This document shows positions 19,468 through 27,089 of a stretch of DNA of 64,000 nucleotides, in pieces. Source of the stretch: Gallibacter sp963558965 (GTDB lineage: Bacteria; Bacillota; Clostridia; Peptostreptococcales; Anaerovoracaceae); the NCBI GenBank assembly GCA_963558965.1, contig CAUWIT010000005.1, positions 1 to 64,000 of the forward strand, written 5' to 3'. Position 1 is the first letter of the stretch, and the number at the start of each line of letters is the position of its first letter. The notes beneath the pieces are model-generated. The model made no database searches. It was not told the DNA's origin and saw nothing but the letters and a program-made list of their open reading frames with translations. The position numbers were made by a program, and so were the translations under genes.

Positions 19468-20131
19468 CGTTTGCTAACTTCCTTTCAAGTAAATTCATAA
19501 CCTTTGATAGCGGAATTGTAAGTATCATATATACTATAGCTGTTCCGATGTATGCTGGGAAGTAAATAAATGTTGATGATGCCCATAGCATACTTGATCT
19601 TGTAATATCGGTAATAGTAATAACAGATAAAATAGCTGTTTCCTTTATAAGTGTGATAAATTCGTTTCCTAAAGCTGGGATTATAACTCGAAATGCCTGT
19701 GGCACCACAACAAATCTCATGGTCTGCCAATATGTCATTCCTAAAGATCTTGCTGCTTCAGTCTGTCCCTTATCAATAGCTTGAAGTCCTGCACGAATTA
19801 TCTCAGCAACGTAAGCTGATGAGTTAATACCGCAAACTACCATGCCTACCACTACTGCTGAACTCCATTTAAATCCTGCAATACCTATAGTTTGCTGTAT
19901 AAAGTATGGCAAACCGAAGTATACTAAAAGGACTTGTACCATTAGAGGTGTTCCTCTTAAAACGTCAATGTATATTGATGCAATAGCTTTTAAAATTTTA
20001 AATTTTGATATTTTGCAAAGGGCAACTAGAAGTCCAAGTACAACCCCTATAATGACAGCTACACTAGTAATTTCTAGTGTAGTGCCAACGCCTCTGAATG
20101 CAACCGTTATACCTGTTATGTAATCACTCAT
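19454..20131 (-). CDS. Polar amino acid ABC transporter, permease subunit
   Basis: A 225-residue inner membrane permease of the HisM/GlnP type with about five hydrophobic helices. The cytoplasmic EAA loop that contacts the ATPase is seen in EAARSLGMTYWQTMRFVVVPQAFRVIIP, which is the standard PAAT motif. The N-terminal segment RGVGTTLEITSVAVIIG is also family-typical. It lies between the binding-protein gene (29 bp upstream) and the ATPase gene (14 bp overlap), forming a complete three-gene importer. Confidence 0.95.
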   Translation of the reverse strand: MSDYITGITVAFRGVGTTLEITSVAVIIGVVLGLLVALCKISKFKILKAIASIYIDVLRGTPLMVQVLLVYFGLPYFIQQTIGIAGFKWSSAVVVGMVVCGINSSAYVAEIIRAGLQAIDKGQTEAARSLGMTYWQTMRFVVVPQAFRVIIPALGNEFITLIKETAILSVITITDITRSSMLWASSTFIYFPAYIGTAIVYMILTIPLSKVMNLLERKLANDVKS

Positions 20132-20160
20132 CGGTTATTTCTCTCCTTGATTTTTTATAA

Positions 20161-20952
20161 TTATTTTAGACCCCATTTTTCTAATAGTTCGTCATAAGTT
20201 CCGTCTTCTTTAACATTTTTTAGACCTGCATTGATTTTGTCAAGTAGTTCTGTGTTTCCTTTTTTAACTGCAATACCAAATCCTTCGTCTGTTAGGTTTT
20301 CGCCTACGATTTTGATTTTGCCTTCGTTTTTGCTAATGTATTCCTGAGTTACTGGTTTGTCGTTGATTAGTCCATCTACTGTTCCATTTTGTAGATCCAT
20401 AATGGCATCTGTAACTTTGTCATAAATTTTTGCTTCTTTGATTTTACCATCTTCTTTTAGCTGTTTTACGTAGTCAGCGCCACTTGTTCCAATCTGTGCT
20501 GCTACAACTGCATCTTTAGGTAATGAATTTACATCTGTAACTTCGCTGTCTTCTTTTACTGCAAGTACAAGACCTGAGTTGTAGTAAGTATCTGAGAAGT
20601 CTACTTCTTTTTTACGTTCATCGTTTGCCCACATACCTGAAGCTACGATATCGATATTATCTGATTTAAGTGCTGGGATAAGTCCATCGAATCCTAAGCT
20701 TTTCCATTCTACTTTAAAGCCCTGATCTTCGCCGATTGCATTTAGTAGGTCAACGTCGAAACCAACGATGTTTCCATCTTCATCTGTTGTATCAAACGGA
20801 GCGAATGTTGCTTCTAGACCTGCTGTATATGTTTCTGTTGCATCACTTGATTTGCTGCCGCTGTCGCTGCTTCCACATGATGCTAAACCTACAACCATAA
20901 TTAGTGCCATACTGATAACTGATGCTTTTTTAATCCAATTTTTAATTTTCAT
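20161..20952 (-). CDS. Amino acid ABC transporter substrate-binding lipoprotein
   Basis: Extracellular solute-binding protein, family 3. The 263-residue precursor starts with a signal peptide (basic MKIKNWIKK, then hydrophobic ISMALIMVVG) and lipobox LASC, predicting lipid attachment at Cys27. After a Ser-rich linker, the mature domain has the family-3 opening TYTAGLEATFAPFDTTDEDGNIVGFDVDLLNAI. The GMWANDERKKEVDFSDTYYNSGLVL hinge region also fits. It is the first gene of the importer operon. The ATG is preceded by an AGGAGGAAG ribosome site. Confidence 0.95.
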   Translation of the reverse strand: MKIKNWIKKASVISMALIMVVGLASCGSSDSGSKSSDATETYTAGLEATFAPFDTTDEDGNIVGFDVDLLNAIGEDQGFKVEWKSLGFDGLIPALKSDNIDIVASGMWANDERKKEVDFSDTYYNSGLVLAVKEDSEVTDVNSLPKDAVVAAQIGTSGADYVKQLKEDGKIKEAKIYDKVTDAIMDLQNGTVDGLINDKPVTQEYISKNEGKIKIVGENLTDEGFGIAVKKGNTELLDKINAGLKNVKEDGTYDELLEKWGLK

Positions 20953-21029
20953 TTTTCTTCCTCCTACTATATTTAACTATCTTCATAAATATTAATTGAA
21001 TTTTTGTCTTGTCTTTGACTACAGTAATA

Positions 21030-21058
21030 GTTATACACCTTTTTAAATAAAAATGCAA
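21030..21058 (-). promoter_or_regulatory. Predicted sigma-A promoter of the amino acid ABC operon
   Basis: On the minus strand, TTGCAT (21053-21058) and TATAAC (21030-21035) are separated by exactly 17 bp, about 80 bp upstream of the binding-protein ATG. This is inferred from the consensus match only. Confidence 0.6.
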
Positions 21059-21059
21059 C

Positions 21060-21300
21060 CCCTTTTTGTAATTTTTTTCAGTTTTATTTTGTTTTTATGC
21101 ATTATAATAGTATTTATTGTGATATTTTTGCATATTTTATGTATATTTATACAATTATACATTTACCAGCCCTTTATACATGTTCTCTGCATATATGCAT
21201 TAGTTATGCATAAATATTAGGCTTTTGTATCCAGCATCAAAGCTAATCAAGGTTATCCAAAGCTATCTATAGGAAATCTATAGGAAATCGAAGACAATTG
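21060..21300. other. Non-coding AT-rich spacer upstream of the amino acid transporter
   Basis: No convincing reading frame with a ribosome site is present in this spacer. It holds overlapping ATGCAT-type palindromes around 21190-21225 and a tandem CTATAGGAAAT repeat near 21265-21288. No T-box or known riboswitch was recognised. It may carry operators for the transporter, but that is speculative. Confidence 0.35.
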
Positions 21301-21304
21301 AAAA

Positions 21305-21334
21305 ACACCTAACCTTTTTGATCAGGTTAGGTGT
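21305..21334 (-). terminator. Rho-independent terminator of metK-lysC
   Basis: A perfect 10-bp stem (ACACCTAACC with GGTTAGGTGT) around a 10-nt loop. On the minus strand it is followed by TTTTT, just beyond the aspartate kinase stop codon. Confidence 0.9.
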
Positions 21335-21346
21335 ATATTGTTTAAA

Positions 21347-22663
21347 CTATTTTTCTATAAATGCGTTGTAAATTGCTTTGATAGATTTTTCGAAGTCTTT
21401 GTTTTCAACTCCAACTATAATATTCATTTCGCTTGAACCCTGGTCGATCATACGTATATTAACTCCTGCATCGGCAAGCGCTTTAAATAGATTAGCAGAT
21501 ACGCCTGTCTTGTATGCCATTCCGCAACCTACTGTAGCAATAAGTGCCATATTGTCAAATACCTCTAGGTTGTCTGGCTTTAGCTGGCGTTCAAACTCTT
21601 CTACTAACTCGTCAATACGTCCATCAACTGATTCGTTTGAAACGATTACTGAAATTGTGTCGATACCACTAGGCATATGTTCCAATGTAATATCCATATC
21701 TTCTAGGATACCAGCAAGTCTTCTAATAAATCCTCTTTCTGATGAAAGTCTGTTTTTGTACAAAGCGATTACTGTAAAGTCCTTGCTACCTGCAATACCT
21801 GTAATTACTCTTTGTTCTACATTTTCAGGTTCTGCTAAAATCATAGTTCCCTGGTCTTCTGGTTCATTAGTATTTCTAATGTTAATAGGGATATTAGCAA
21901 TTCTTGCAGGATAAATCGCATCTTCGTGAAGAACTGATGCACCCATGTAAGAAAGCTCTCTTAGTTCCTTATATGAAATTGTTTCAATTGGTTCTGGATT
22001 TTCTACTATACGAGGGTCTGCAACTAAAAATCCTGATACGTCAGTCCAGTTTTCGTATACGTCTGCTCCAACTGCTCTTGCAACGATAGCTCCAGTGATA
22101 TCTGATCCACCTCTGCTAAATGTTTTAATAGATCCATCTGGTTTTGTACCATAAAATCCTGGTAGTACAGCTTTTTCGTGTTTAGCTAGTTCTGCTGCTA
22201 ACGCTTCATTTGTAGCTTCTTCTAAAAATCTGCCTTTTTCATCAAACTGAACTAGGCCTGCAGCGTCGACAAAATCCATGCCTAAATATTTTGCAATAAG
22301 TTTTGCGTTTAGGTATTCACCTCTACTTGCGATATAATCCTTGGTTGTGCCTTCCTCGATTGTCTTTTTAATTATGTCACATTCTTCGCTTAGTCCTGCA
22401 TCAACGTTAAGGTTTATTTCGGCTACCTTGAATCTATCGCAAATTACCTGAAACAACTGGTCAAAAGGTAGGTTGTGTTCCTTGTGCATCATACAGGAAT
22501 AAAGTAGGTCCGTGATTTTACTGTCCTGGTCAAATCTTTTCCCGGGTGCAGATACGATAACATATTTTCTATCTGCATCTGACTCGATGATTTCTCTGAT
22601 TTTACCAATCTGGATAGCATCTGCAACAGATGAACCACCAAATTTTGTTACTTTAATTCCCAT
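21347..22663 (-). CDS. lysC: Aspartate kinase
   Basis: Phosphorylates aspartate, the first step towards lysine, threonine and methionine. The 438-residue protein opens with the kinase signature VTKFGGSSVADA. It contains TFSRGGSDITGAIVARA and DVYENWTDVSGF in the catalytic domain, and ends in two ACT regulatory domains (about 300-438). It lies 45 bp downstream of metK with no terminator between them. It is therefore probably co-transcribed and under the SAM-I riboswitch upstream of metK, which would link it to methionine supply. The exact feedback effector, and so the isozyme name, cannot be read; lysC is used generically. Confidence 0.9.
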   Translation of the reverse strand: MGIKVTKFGGSSVADAIQIGKIREIIESDADRKYVIVSAPGKRFDQDSKITDLLYSCMMHKEHNLPFDQLFQVICDRFKVAEINLNVDAGLSEECDIIKKTIEEGTTKDYIASRGEYLNAKLIAKYLGMDFVDAAGLVQFDEKGRFLEEATNEALAAELAKHEKAVLPGFYGTKPDGSIKTFSRGGSDITGAIVARAVGADVYENWTDVSGFLVADPRIVENPEPIETISYKELRELSYMGASVLHEDAIYPARIANIPINIRNTNEPEDQGTMILAEPENVEQRVITGIAGSKDFTVIALYKNRLSSERGFIRRLAGILEDMDITLEHMPSGIDTISVIVSNESVDGRIDELVEEFERQLKPDNLEVFDNMALIATVGCGMAYKTGVSANLFKALADAGVNIRMIDQGSSEMNIIVGVENKDFEKSIKAIYNAFIEK

Positions 22664-22708
22664 AATTTTCTCCTTTTCTCAAATATTCTAATTCTACATT
22701 AATATACC

Positions 22709-23872
22709 TTATTGAAGTTCTTTTTTAAGTTCTTCAACTTTGTCTAGTTTTTCCCATGGCACATCGATATCTGTTCTACCCATATGTCCATATGCTGCAA
22801 CCTGTCTGTAAATAGGTCTTAGTAAGTCTAAGTCTCTGATAATAGCTGCTGGTCTTAAGTCAAAGTGTTTTTCAACTATTTCAGCTAGTTTTTCATCAGA
22901 TAATTTACCTGTTCCAAAGCTGTCAACCATAATTGAAACTGGTTTTGAAATACCGATAGCATAAGCAAGCTGTAGTTCGCATTTGTCTGCAAGTCCTGCT
23001 GCAACTAGGTTTTTAGCAACGTATCTTGCTGCATAAGCTGCTGATCTGTCTACTTTTGTAGGGTCTTTTCCAGAAAATGCTCCGCCGCCATGTCTTGAAT
23101 ATCCACCGTAAGTATCTACGATGATTTTTCTACCAGTTAGACCTGAGTCTCCGTGTGGTCCACCGATTACAAATCTACCAGTTGGGTTGATGAAAATCTT
23201 TGTTTCTTCATCCATTAAATCTGCAGGAACTACTTCATTGATTACATATTTGATTAGGTCTTCTCTAATCTGTTCGTTAGTAGCTTCTGGATCGTGCTGT
23301 GTTGAAATAAGCACTGTGTCAATTCTCTTAACTTTATCATCATCATACTCAACTGTAACCTGTGTTTTTCCATCAGGTCTTAAGTATGCAATTGTTCCAT
23401 TTTTTCTAACTTCTGTAAGTTTTCTTGCTAATTTGTGTGCTAATGAAATTGGAAGAGGCATAAGCTCTGGTGTTTCATTGCAAGCAAATCCAAACATAAG
23501 ACCTTGGTCTCCTGCACCGATTGCATCCATATCTTCTTCAAAGCTATCTTTGTCTACACCAATAGAAATATCGTGTGACTGTTCGTCGATAGCAGTTAAA
23601 ATAGCACATGTGTTTCCATCGTATCCATATTCGCTCTTTATGTATCCAATATCACAGATAACTTCTCTTGCGATTTTCTGAATATCGATATAGCAATCAG
23701 TTGTAATTTCTCCCATAACCATTGCATAACCAGTGTTAGCTGTTGTTTCTGCAGCTACTCTACCGTTTTTGTCCTGTGCCAAAATTGCATCAAGAATTGC
23801 GTCTGAAATTTGGTCACAGATTTTATCTGGATGTCCTTCAGTAACAGACTCAGAAGTGAATAATTTTTTCAT
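22709..23872 (-). CDS. metK: S-adenosylmethionine synthetase
   Basis: Makes SAM from methionine and ATP. The 387-residue protein has the signatures GHPDKICDQISDAILD (near residue 15), GAGDQGLMFGFACNET and GGGAFSGKDPTKVDRSAAY, including the P-loop-like GGGAFSGKD. The length is normal for the family. The ATG has a GGAGGGAG ribosome site. A SAM-I riboswitch and terminator lie upstream, so expression should fall when SAM is plentiful. Confidence 0.98.
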   Translation of the reverse strand: MKKLFTSESVTEGHPDKICDQISDAILDAILAQDKNGRVAAETTANTGYAMVMGEITTDCYIDIQKIAREVICDIGYIKSEYGYDGNTCAILTAIDEQSHDISIGVDKDSFEEDMDAIGAGDQGLMFGFACNETPELMPLPISLAHKLARKLTEVRKNGTIAYLRPDGKTQVTVEYDDDKVKRIDTVLISTQHDPEATNEQIREDLIKYVINEVVPADLMDEETKIFINPTGRFVIGGPHGDSGLTGRKIIVDTYGGYSRHGGGAFSGKDPTKVDRSAAYAARYVAKNLVAAGLADKCELQLAYAIGISKPVSIMVDSFGTGKLSDEKLAEIVEKHFDLRPAAIIRDLDLLRPIYRQVAAYGHMGRTDIDVPWEKLDKVEELKKELQ

Positions 23873-23930
23873 TTGGTCTCCCTCCGTAAAAATAGTTCTT
23901 TAAAAATATCTTTTCAATCACCCCTATAAC

Positions 23931-23960
23931 AATAAAAACCTCTCCTAAAAGAAGAGGTTA
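23931..23960 (-). terminator. Riboswitch expression-platform terminator
   Basis: On the minus strand, AACCTCT (23953-23959 complement) pairs with AGAGGTT (23937-23943 complement), followed by TTTTATTGTT. It lies between the SAM-I aptamer and metK, as expected for transcription attenuation. Confidence 0.85.
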
Positions 23961-23969
23961 AAATATCAA

Positions 23970-24082
23970 TTATTACCTCATCTTTCAGAACTAATGCTCC
24001 GTAGGATTTAGCACCGTTGCTTTTAGCAGGTTGCCGGGCTTCATCGGGCCTATTCCCTCCGCCTCTCTCAATAAGGTGATTT
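23970..24082 (-). promoter_or_regulatory. SAM-I (S-box) riboswitch
   Basis: The minus strand carries the S-box core: GAGAGAGGCGGAGGGA, then GGCCCGATGAAGCCCGGCAACC split across P2/P3, then GGTGCTAAATCC. A P1 helix forms between the ATCACCTTAT-containing 5' arm and the ATGAGGTAAT-containing 3' arm. Binding of SAM is known to favour the downstream terminator, switching off metK and, here, probably lysC. Confidence 0.97.
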
Positions 24083-24177
24083 AATAATTATTAATTATAT
24101 AGCAATTTTTATACATGGTCAATATATTTTTTTACTTCTTTTTTGTCACATTGCCTCCACTAAAATTCATTTTATCC

Positions 24178-24206
24178 TTTATGTAAAATACTTATTACTA
24201 TATAAT
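24178..24206 (+). promoter_or_regulatory. Predicted promoter giving a leaderless transcript
   Basis: A perfect TATAAT (24201-24206) lies 7 nt before the ATG at 24214, so the expected transcription start coincides with the start codon. The -35 (TTTATG at 24178) is weak. Confidence 0.5.
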
Positions 24207-24213
24207 GTTGTTT

Positions 24214-25380
24214 ATGAGTAAGTTTAAAATAATAGAAGGTGGCATCAAGCCAAAAGAACAATGTGAAAAAGTATTTCTTTCATCTTATATAACAGACACT
24301 CGCCTTATGGGCGTTATGGCCTTGTTCGTTAGATGGGAAATCCTTAACTGCAAAGAATGCGACGAGCTTGTACAATTTTTTATATTCGATACAGAAGAAT
24401 TTGGACTTGAAGGTTTCGAAAATATTTGGGGATATGACAAGGAGCTAATTGCCTCAATCGAAAACACTCAAGTTGGCCCTTTAGGTGGCAAAAAAGTTCC
24501 TCTAAAAGAACATGAAGTATTATACATGGTCAAGCATTTTCACAATTACAATTTAAATCATAAATTACCTTTGCCAAAAGATCATCATCTGTACCAGTTT
24601 ATATTGGACAGAGAAAATACATTTGACGTTGTGGATTTAAAAAATCTTCAAACAAAGTTTTGCACAACTATTAATTCAAACTACGAAGCTATAAACTATT
24701 GTCTTATGCGTATAATCGGCAAAGATTTTATGGGCGCTTCATACGTGTCTAGCCCAAAGCTTAGCCTAGAAGATCTAGATATATATCCTCAATTAGGAAT
24801 GGGAACCTTTCACAAAAATACTATTTCTCAAAGCGAATGGTATTACTTGTGTCAATCAATTGTAAGTGTAAAAAACCAATATTATATATGTAGAACAAAT
24901 ATAACTGTTGAAGATCGAAAGGTAACAGACTTAGATCCTATTGATTGTTTTCCAATTAGCGATCAAGAAGCTGCTATGATTTTATCAACAAAAGAATACA
25001 TAAGTTTTTACAAACTAAGTCCCAACTATCAGGATATAGAAAGTATGAACTTTGAAATACCAGTAAACTCCACTTGTCACGAACATCTAAACGGGGATTT
25101 ATTTTTAATGTACAAAAACAACAATAGACATGTGGACAGCGAAGTATTTTGGTTAAAAAACGATATTTACGGCGCATACTTTATTAACACGATGGGACAA
25201 TTTATTATATCTGCACCGACAAAATCATACGCTATTAGACTGCAGGCAATTTTTGAACAAAGCAGTATGCGTCAATACATGGAGTTAGCAGGTATGTACG
25301 AATTTCAAAATCAAATACTTTACGACTACATAGATGGACCATTTGACGATTTTGAATCTTTTATTAAAATATATGAATAA
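24214..25380 (+). CDS. Unrecognised 388-residue cytoplasmic protein
   Basis: I do not recognise a family. The sequence has no signal peptide, membrane helix, P-loop or cysteine cluster, and looks like a soluble, mixed alpha/beta protein rich in aromatic and acidic residues. Notable segments are an N-terminal IIEGGIKPKEQCEKVF, a central FHNYNLNHKLPLPKDHHLYQF with several histidines, and an acidic C-terminus with DGPFDDFESF. The ATG at 24214 is preferred over the one at 24205, which lies inside a TATAAT box. No Shine-Dalgarno is present. The gene is monocistronic and diverges from the metK riboswitch. Codon use looks like its neighbours, so recent transfer is not evident. Confidence 0.75.
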   Translation: MSKFKIIEGGIKPKEQCEKVFLSSYITDTRLMGVMALFVRWEILNCKECDELVQFFIFDTEEFGLEGFENIWGYDKELIASIENTQVGPLGGKKVPLKEHEVLYMVKHFHNYNLNHKLPLPKDHHLYQFILDRENTFDVVDLKNLQTKFCTTINSNYEAINYCLMRIIGKDFMGASYVSSPKLSLEDLDIYPQLGMGTFHKNTISQSEWYYLCQSIVSVKNQYYICRTNITVEDRKVTDLDPIDCFPISDQEAAMILSTKEYISFYKLSPNYQDIESMNFEIPVNSTCHEHLNGDLFLMYKNNNRHVDSEVFWLKNDIYGAYFINTMGQFIISAPTKSYAIRLQAIFEQSSMRQYMELAGMYEFQNQILYDYIDGPFDDFESFIKIYE

Positions 25381-25488
25381 ATCTGTGTATAAAATACAGC
25401 ATATTATTCATTTTGTTTTATGTTAACCTGTGTTCGTTTGCAATAAAAATAATTCCACAGACAACAATTCCTATAATTTTAATGGTTC

Positions 25489-25626
25489 GGCGGTTTTTCC
25501 ACAAAATTTCTTAAATTGTATACAATTTTGTACCACTTGGATTGTGGAAAAGTGCTAAAACCGCCATTCCCTTTATTTCAACAATATTTAAAGTTTTTGG
25601 AAATTATTTACAAAGAGTTATCCACA
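25489..25626. other. DnaA-box-like cluster within a large imperfect dyad
   Basis: In the 388-bp gap between two plus-strand genes, GGCGGTTTT (25489-25497) is mirrored by AAAACCGCC (25557-25565). TTTTCCACAA (25495-25504) is mirrored by TTGTGGAAAA (25542-25551). A perfect 16-bp palindrome AAATTGTATACAATTT lies at the centre (25513-25528). TTTTCCACA differs from the DnaA-box consensus at one base, and a perfect TTATCCACA follows at 25618-25626. The rest of the gap to 25768 is AT-rich with no reading frame seen. Binding by DnaA is an inference; the gap could also act as a weak terminator. Confidence 0.45.
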
Positions 25627-25768
25627 GTTTTGTTCGCTTTGTGCACAACTTGTTTTAATTGTTAAATTGCAAACAATTATCTGAATTTTTCTATGATACT
25701 TGTTACTAATTCGTAATTTTTCAACGATTTTAGTAAATTGTAAAATTATGTATAAGGAGTAAAGATGT

Positions 25769-26977
25769 ATGAATACTAAAAAATTATACAAAGAAGATGT
25801 ATATTTATGCAAATGTGAAAGTACAGTCAAAAAAATCGATGGAGAAAATGTAATTTTAGACCAAACTGTGTTTTTTCCAGAAGGTGGTGGACAGAGTTGT
25901 GACTTAGGTACAATAAACAACATGGAAGTTACAGATGTCCAAGAAAGTTATCAACAAGTTATCCACAAGGTTCCTGGGCATAACTTTAAAGAAGGAGACA
26001 AGGTAAACTGTGAAATAAACTGGCCTCACCGTTTTGATAACATGCAAAGACACTGTGGAGAACACATTATGTCAGGCATATGGTACAGAGAATACGGCGG
26101 AGTTAACAGAGGTTTTCACATGGGCGACAACTATATGACTGTGGATATTAGCTTAGAAGAAGATCCAAAATACAAAGAAGTAACATGGGAAATGGCTCAA
26201 CATATTGAAGATTGCACAAATGAAGCGATTTGGCAAAACCTACCTGTCATTACTCGTCATTTCGACACACAAAAAGAAGCAAAAGATTTGCCACTACGAA
26301 AAGCCCTAACTCTTAAAGAAGATATTACTATTGTAGCGGTTGGAGATATTAACAATCCTTCAGATTGTGTAGCTTGCTGCGGCACTCATCCAAGCACTTC
26401 TGGCCAAGTAGGTCTGTTAAAAATATATAAAGTTGAAAAAAATAAAGGAATGTATAGGATTTACTTTGAAGCTGGTAAGCGAGCTATGGCGGATTTCGAT
26501 GCAAAGCACGATATTATCACAACTATTGGAAACAAGTATTCAGCGGGAACTGAAGACCTACTAAAAAAACTAGATGCTCAAGAAGATAGATATAAAGAGC
26601 TAAAACAAACTCATACAAGACTTAGAAACTCTATTATCGCAATTAGACAATGCGATATAATTGCAACTCTTGAAAACGGCCAAAGCGATGAAGAAGTTTT
26701 ACTTTACAGATACGATGATATGCTTATTGATGACTTGTTGAATATTGTACGACCACTAATAGATAAGATAAACAAACTACTTTTAATCGCCGATGATAAT
26801 TCAAATACTTTACTTCTATTTTCAAATGGCAATATCGACTGTGGAAAACTAGTTAAAGAAAATGCTTCAATTTATCAAGGCAAGGGTGGAGGCAATAAAA
26901 ACAATGCTCGTGCAATCTTCCCTAGCCAAGATAATATGAATATTTTTATAGACCTTATAGAAAAGCACTTACGCTAA
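25769..26977 (+). CDS. AlaX-type alanyl-tRNA editing protein
   Basis: A free-standing homologue of the AlaRS editing domain, expected to hydrolyse mischarged tRNA-Ala (Ser or Gly). The 402-residue protein has the zinc-binding HxxxH (H95, H99 in RHCGEH) and CxxxH (C203, H207 in CCGTH). A coiled linker (about 265-300) leads to a C-terminal DHHA1-like domain with GKGGGNKNN. This is the longer AlaX class that retains the DHHA1 domain. The start at 25769 has AAGGAG 9 bp upstream; an overlapping ATG at 25765 stops after four codons. A perfect TTATCCACA and a near match lie inside the coding region at 25948-25967. Confidence 0.9.
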   Translation: MNTKKLYKEDVYLCKCESTVKKIDGENVILDQTVFFPEGGGQSCDLGTINNMEVTDVQESYQQVIHKVPGHNFKEGDKVNCEINWPHRFDNMQRHCGEHIMSGIWYREYGGVNRGFHMGDNYMTVDISLEEDPKYKEVTWEMAQHIEDCTNEAIWQNLPVITRHFDTQKEAKDLPLRKALTLKEDITIVAVGDINNPSDCVACCGTHPSTSGQVGLLKIYKVEKNKGMYRIYFEAGKRAMADFDAKHDIITTIGNKYSAGTEDLLKKLDAQEDRYKELKQTHTRLRNSIIAIRQCDIIATLENGQSDEEVLLYRYDDMLIDDLLNIVRPLIDKINKLLLIADDNSNTLLLFSNGNIDCGKLVKENASIYQGKGGGNKNNARAIFPSQDNMNIFIDLIEKHLR

Positions 26978-27009
26978 TAATAGATTATAGTAGATAATAA
27001 ATATAGAAA

Positions 27010-27057
27010 AATGGGGCTTGCTTCCTAACGTAAAACCGTTAGAAAAGTAGCCCCATT
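27010..27057 (-). terminator. Convergent terminator between alaX and uraA
   Basis: A 9-bp stem (AATGGGGCT with AGCCCCATT) contains a second inner stem (CTAACG/CGTTAG). On the minus strand the hairpin is followed by a TTTTTCTATATTT run, so it ends the uraA transcript. It may also stop alaX. Confidence 0.85.
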
Positions 27058-27089
27058 ACTATTACATCGTCAATTTACAATCCGATAAT

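Noticed and set aside
21190..21290. CRISPR-like or phage attachment repeats
   Set aside because: The ATGCAT motifs and the doubled CTATAGGAAAT are too short and too few, with no regular spacers and no integrase nearby.
23121..23681. 186-codon plus-strand frame opposite metK
   Set aside because: Shadow of metK; no ribosome site, and metK is unambiguous.
25659..25676. Rex operator (TTGTTAA-N4-TTAACAA type)
   Set aside because: TTGTTAAATTGCAAACAA matches 12 of 14 fixed positions, but the region is AT-rich, the right arm has two mismatches, and AlaX is not a typical Rex target.
25381..25768. Chromosomal replication origin
   Set aside because: DnaA-box-like sequences are present but dnaA, dnaN, gyrB, recF, rpmH and other usual oriC neighbours are absent, so only a DnaA-box cluster is proposed.
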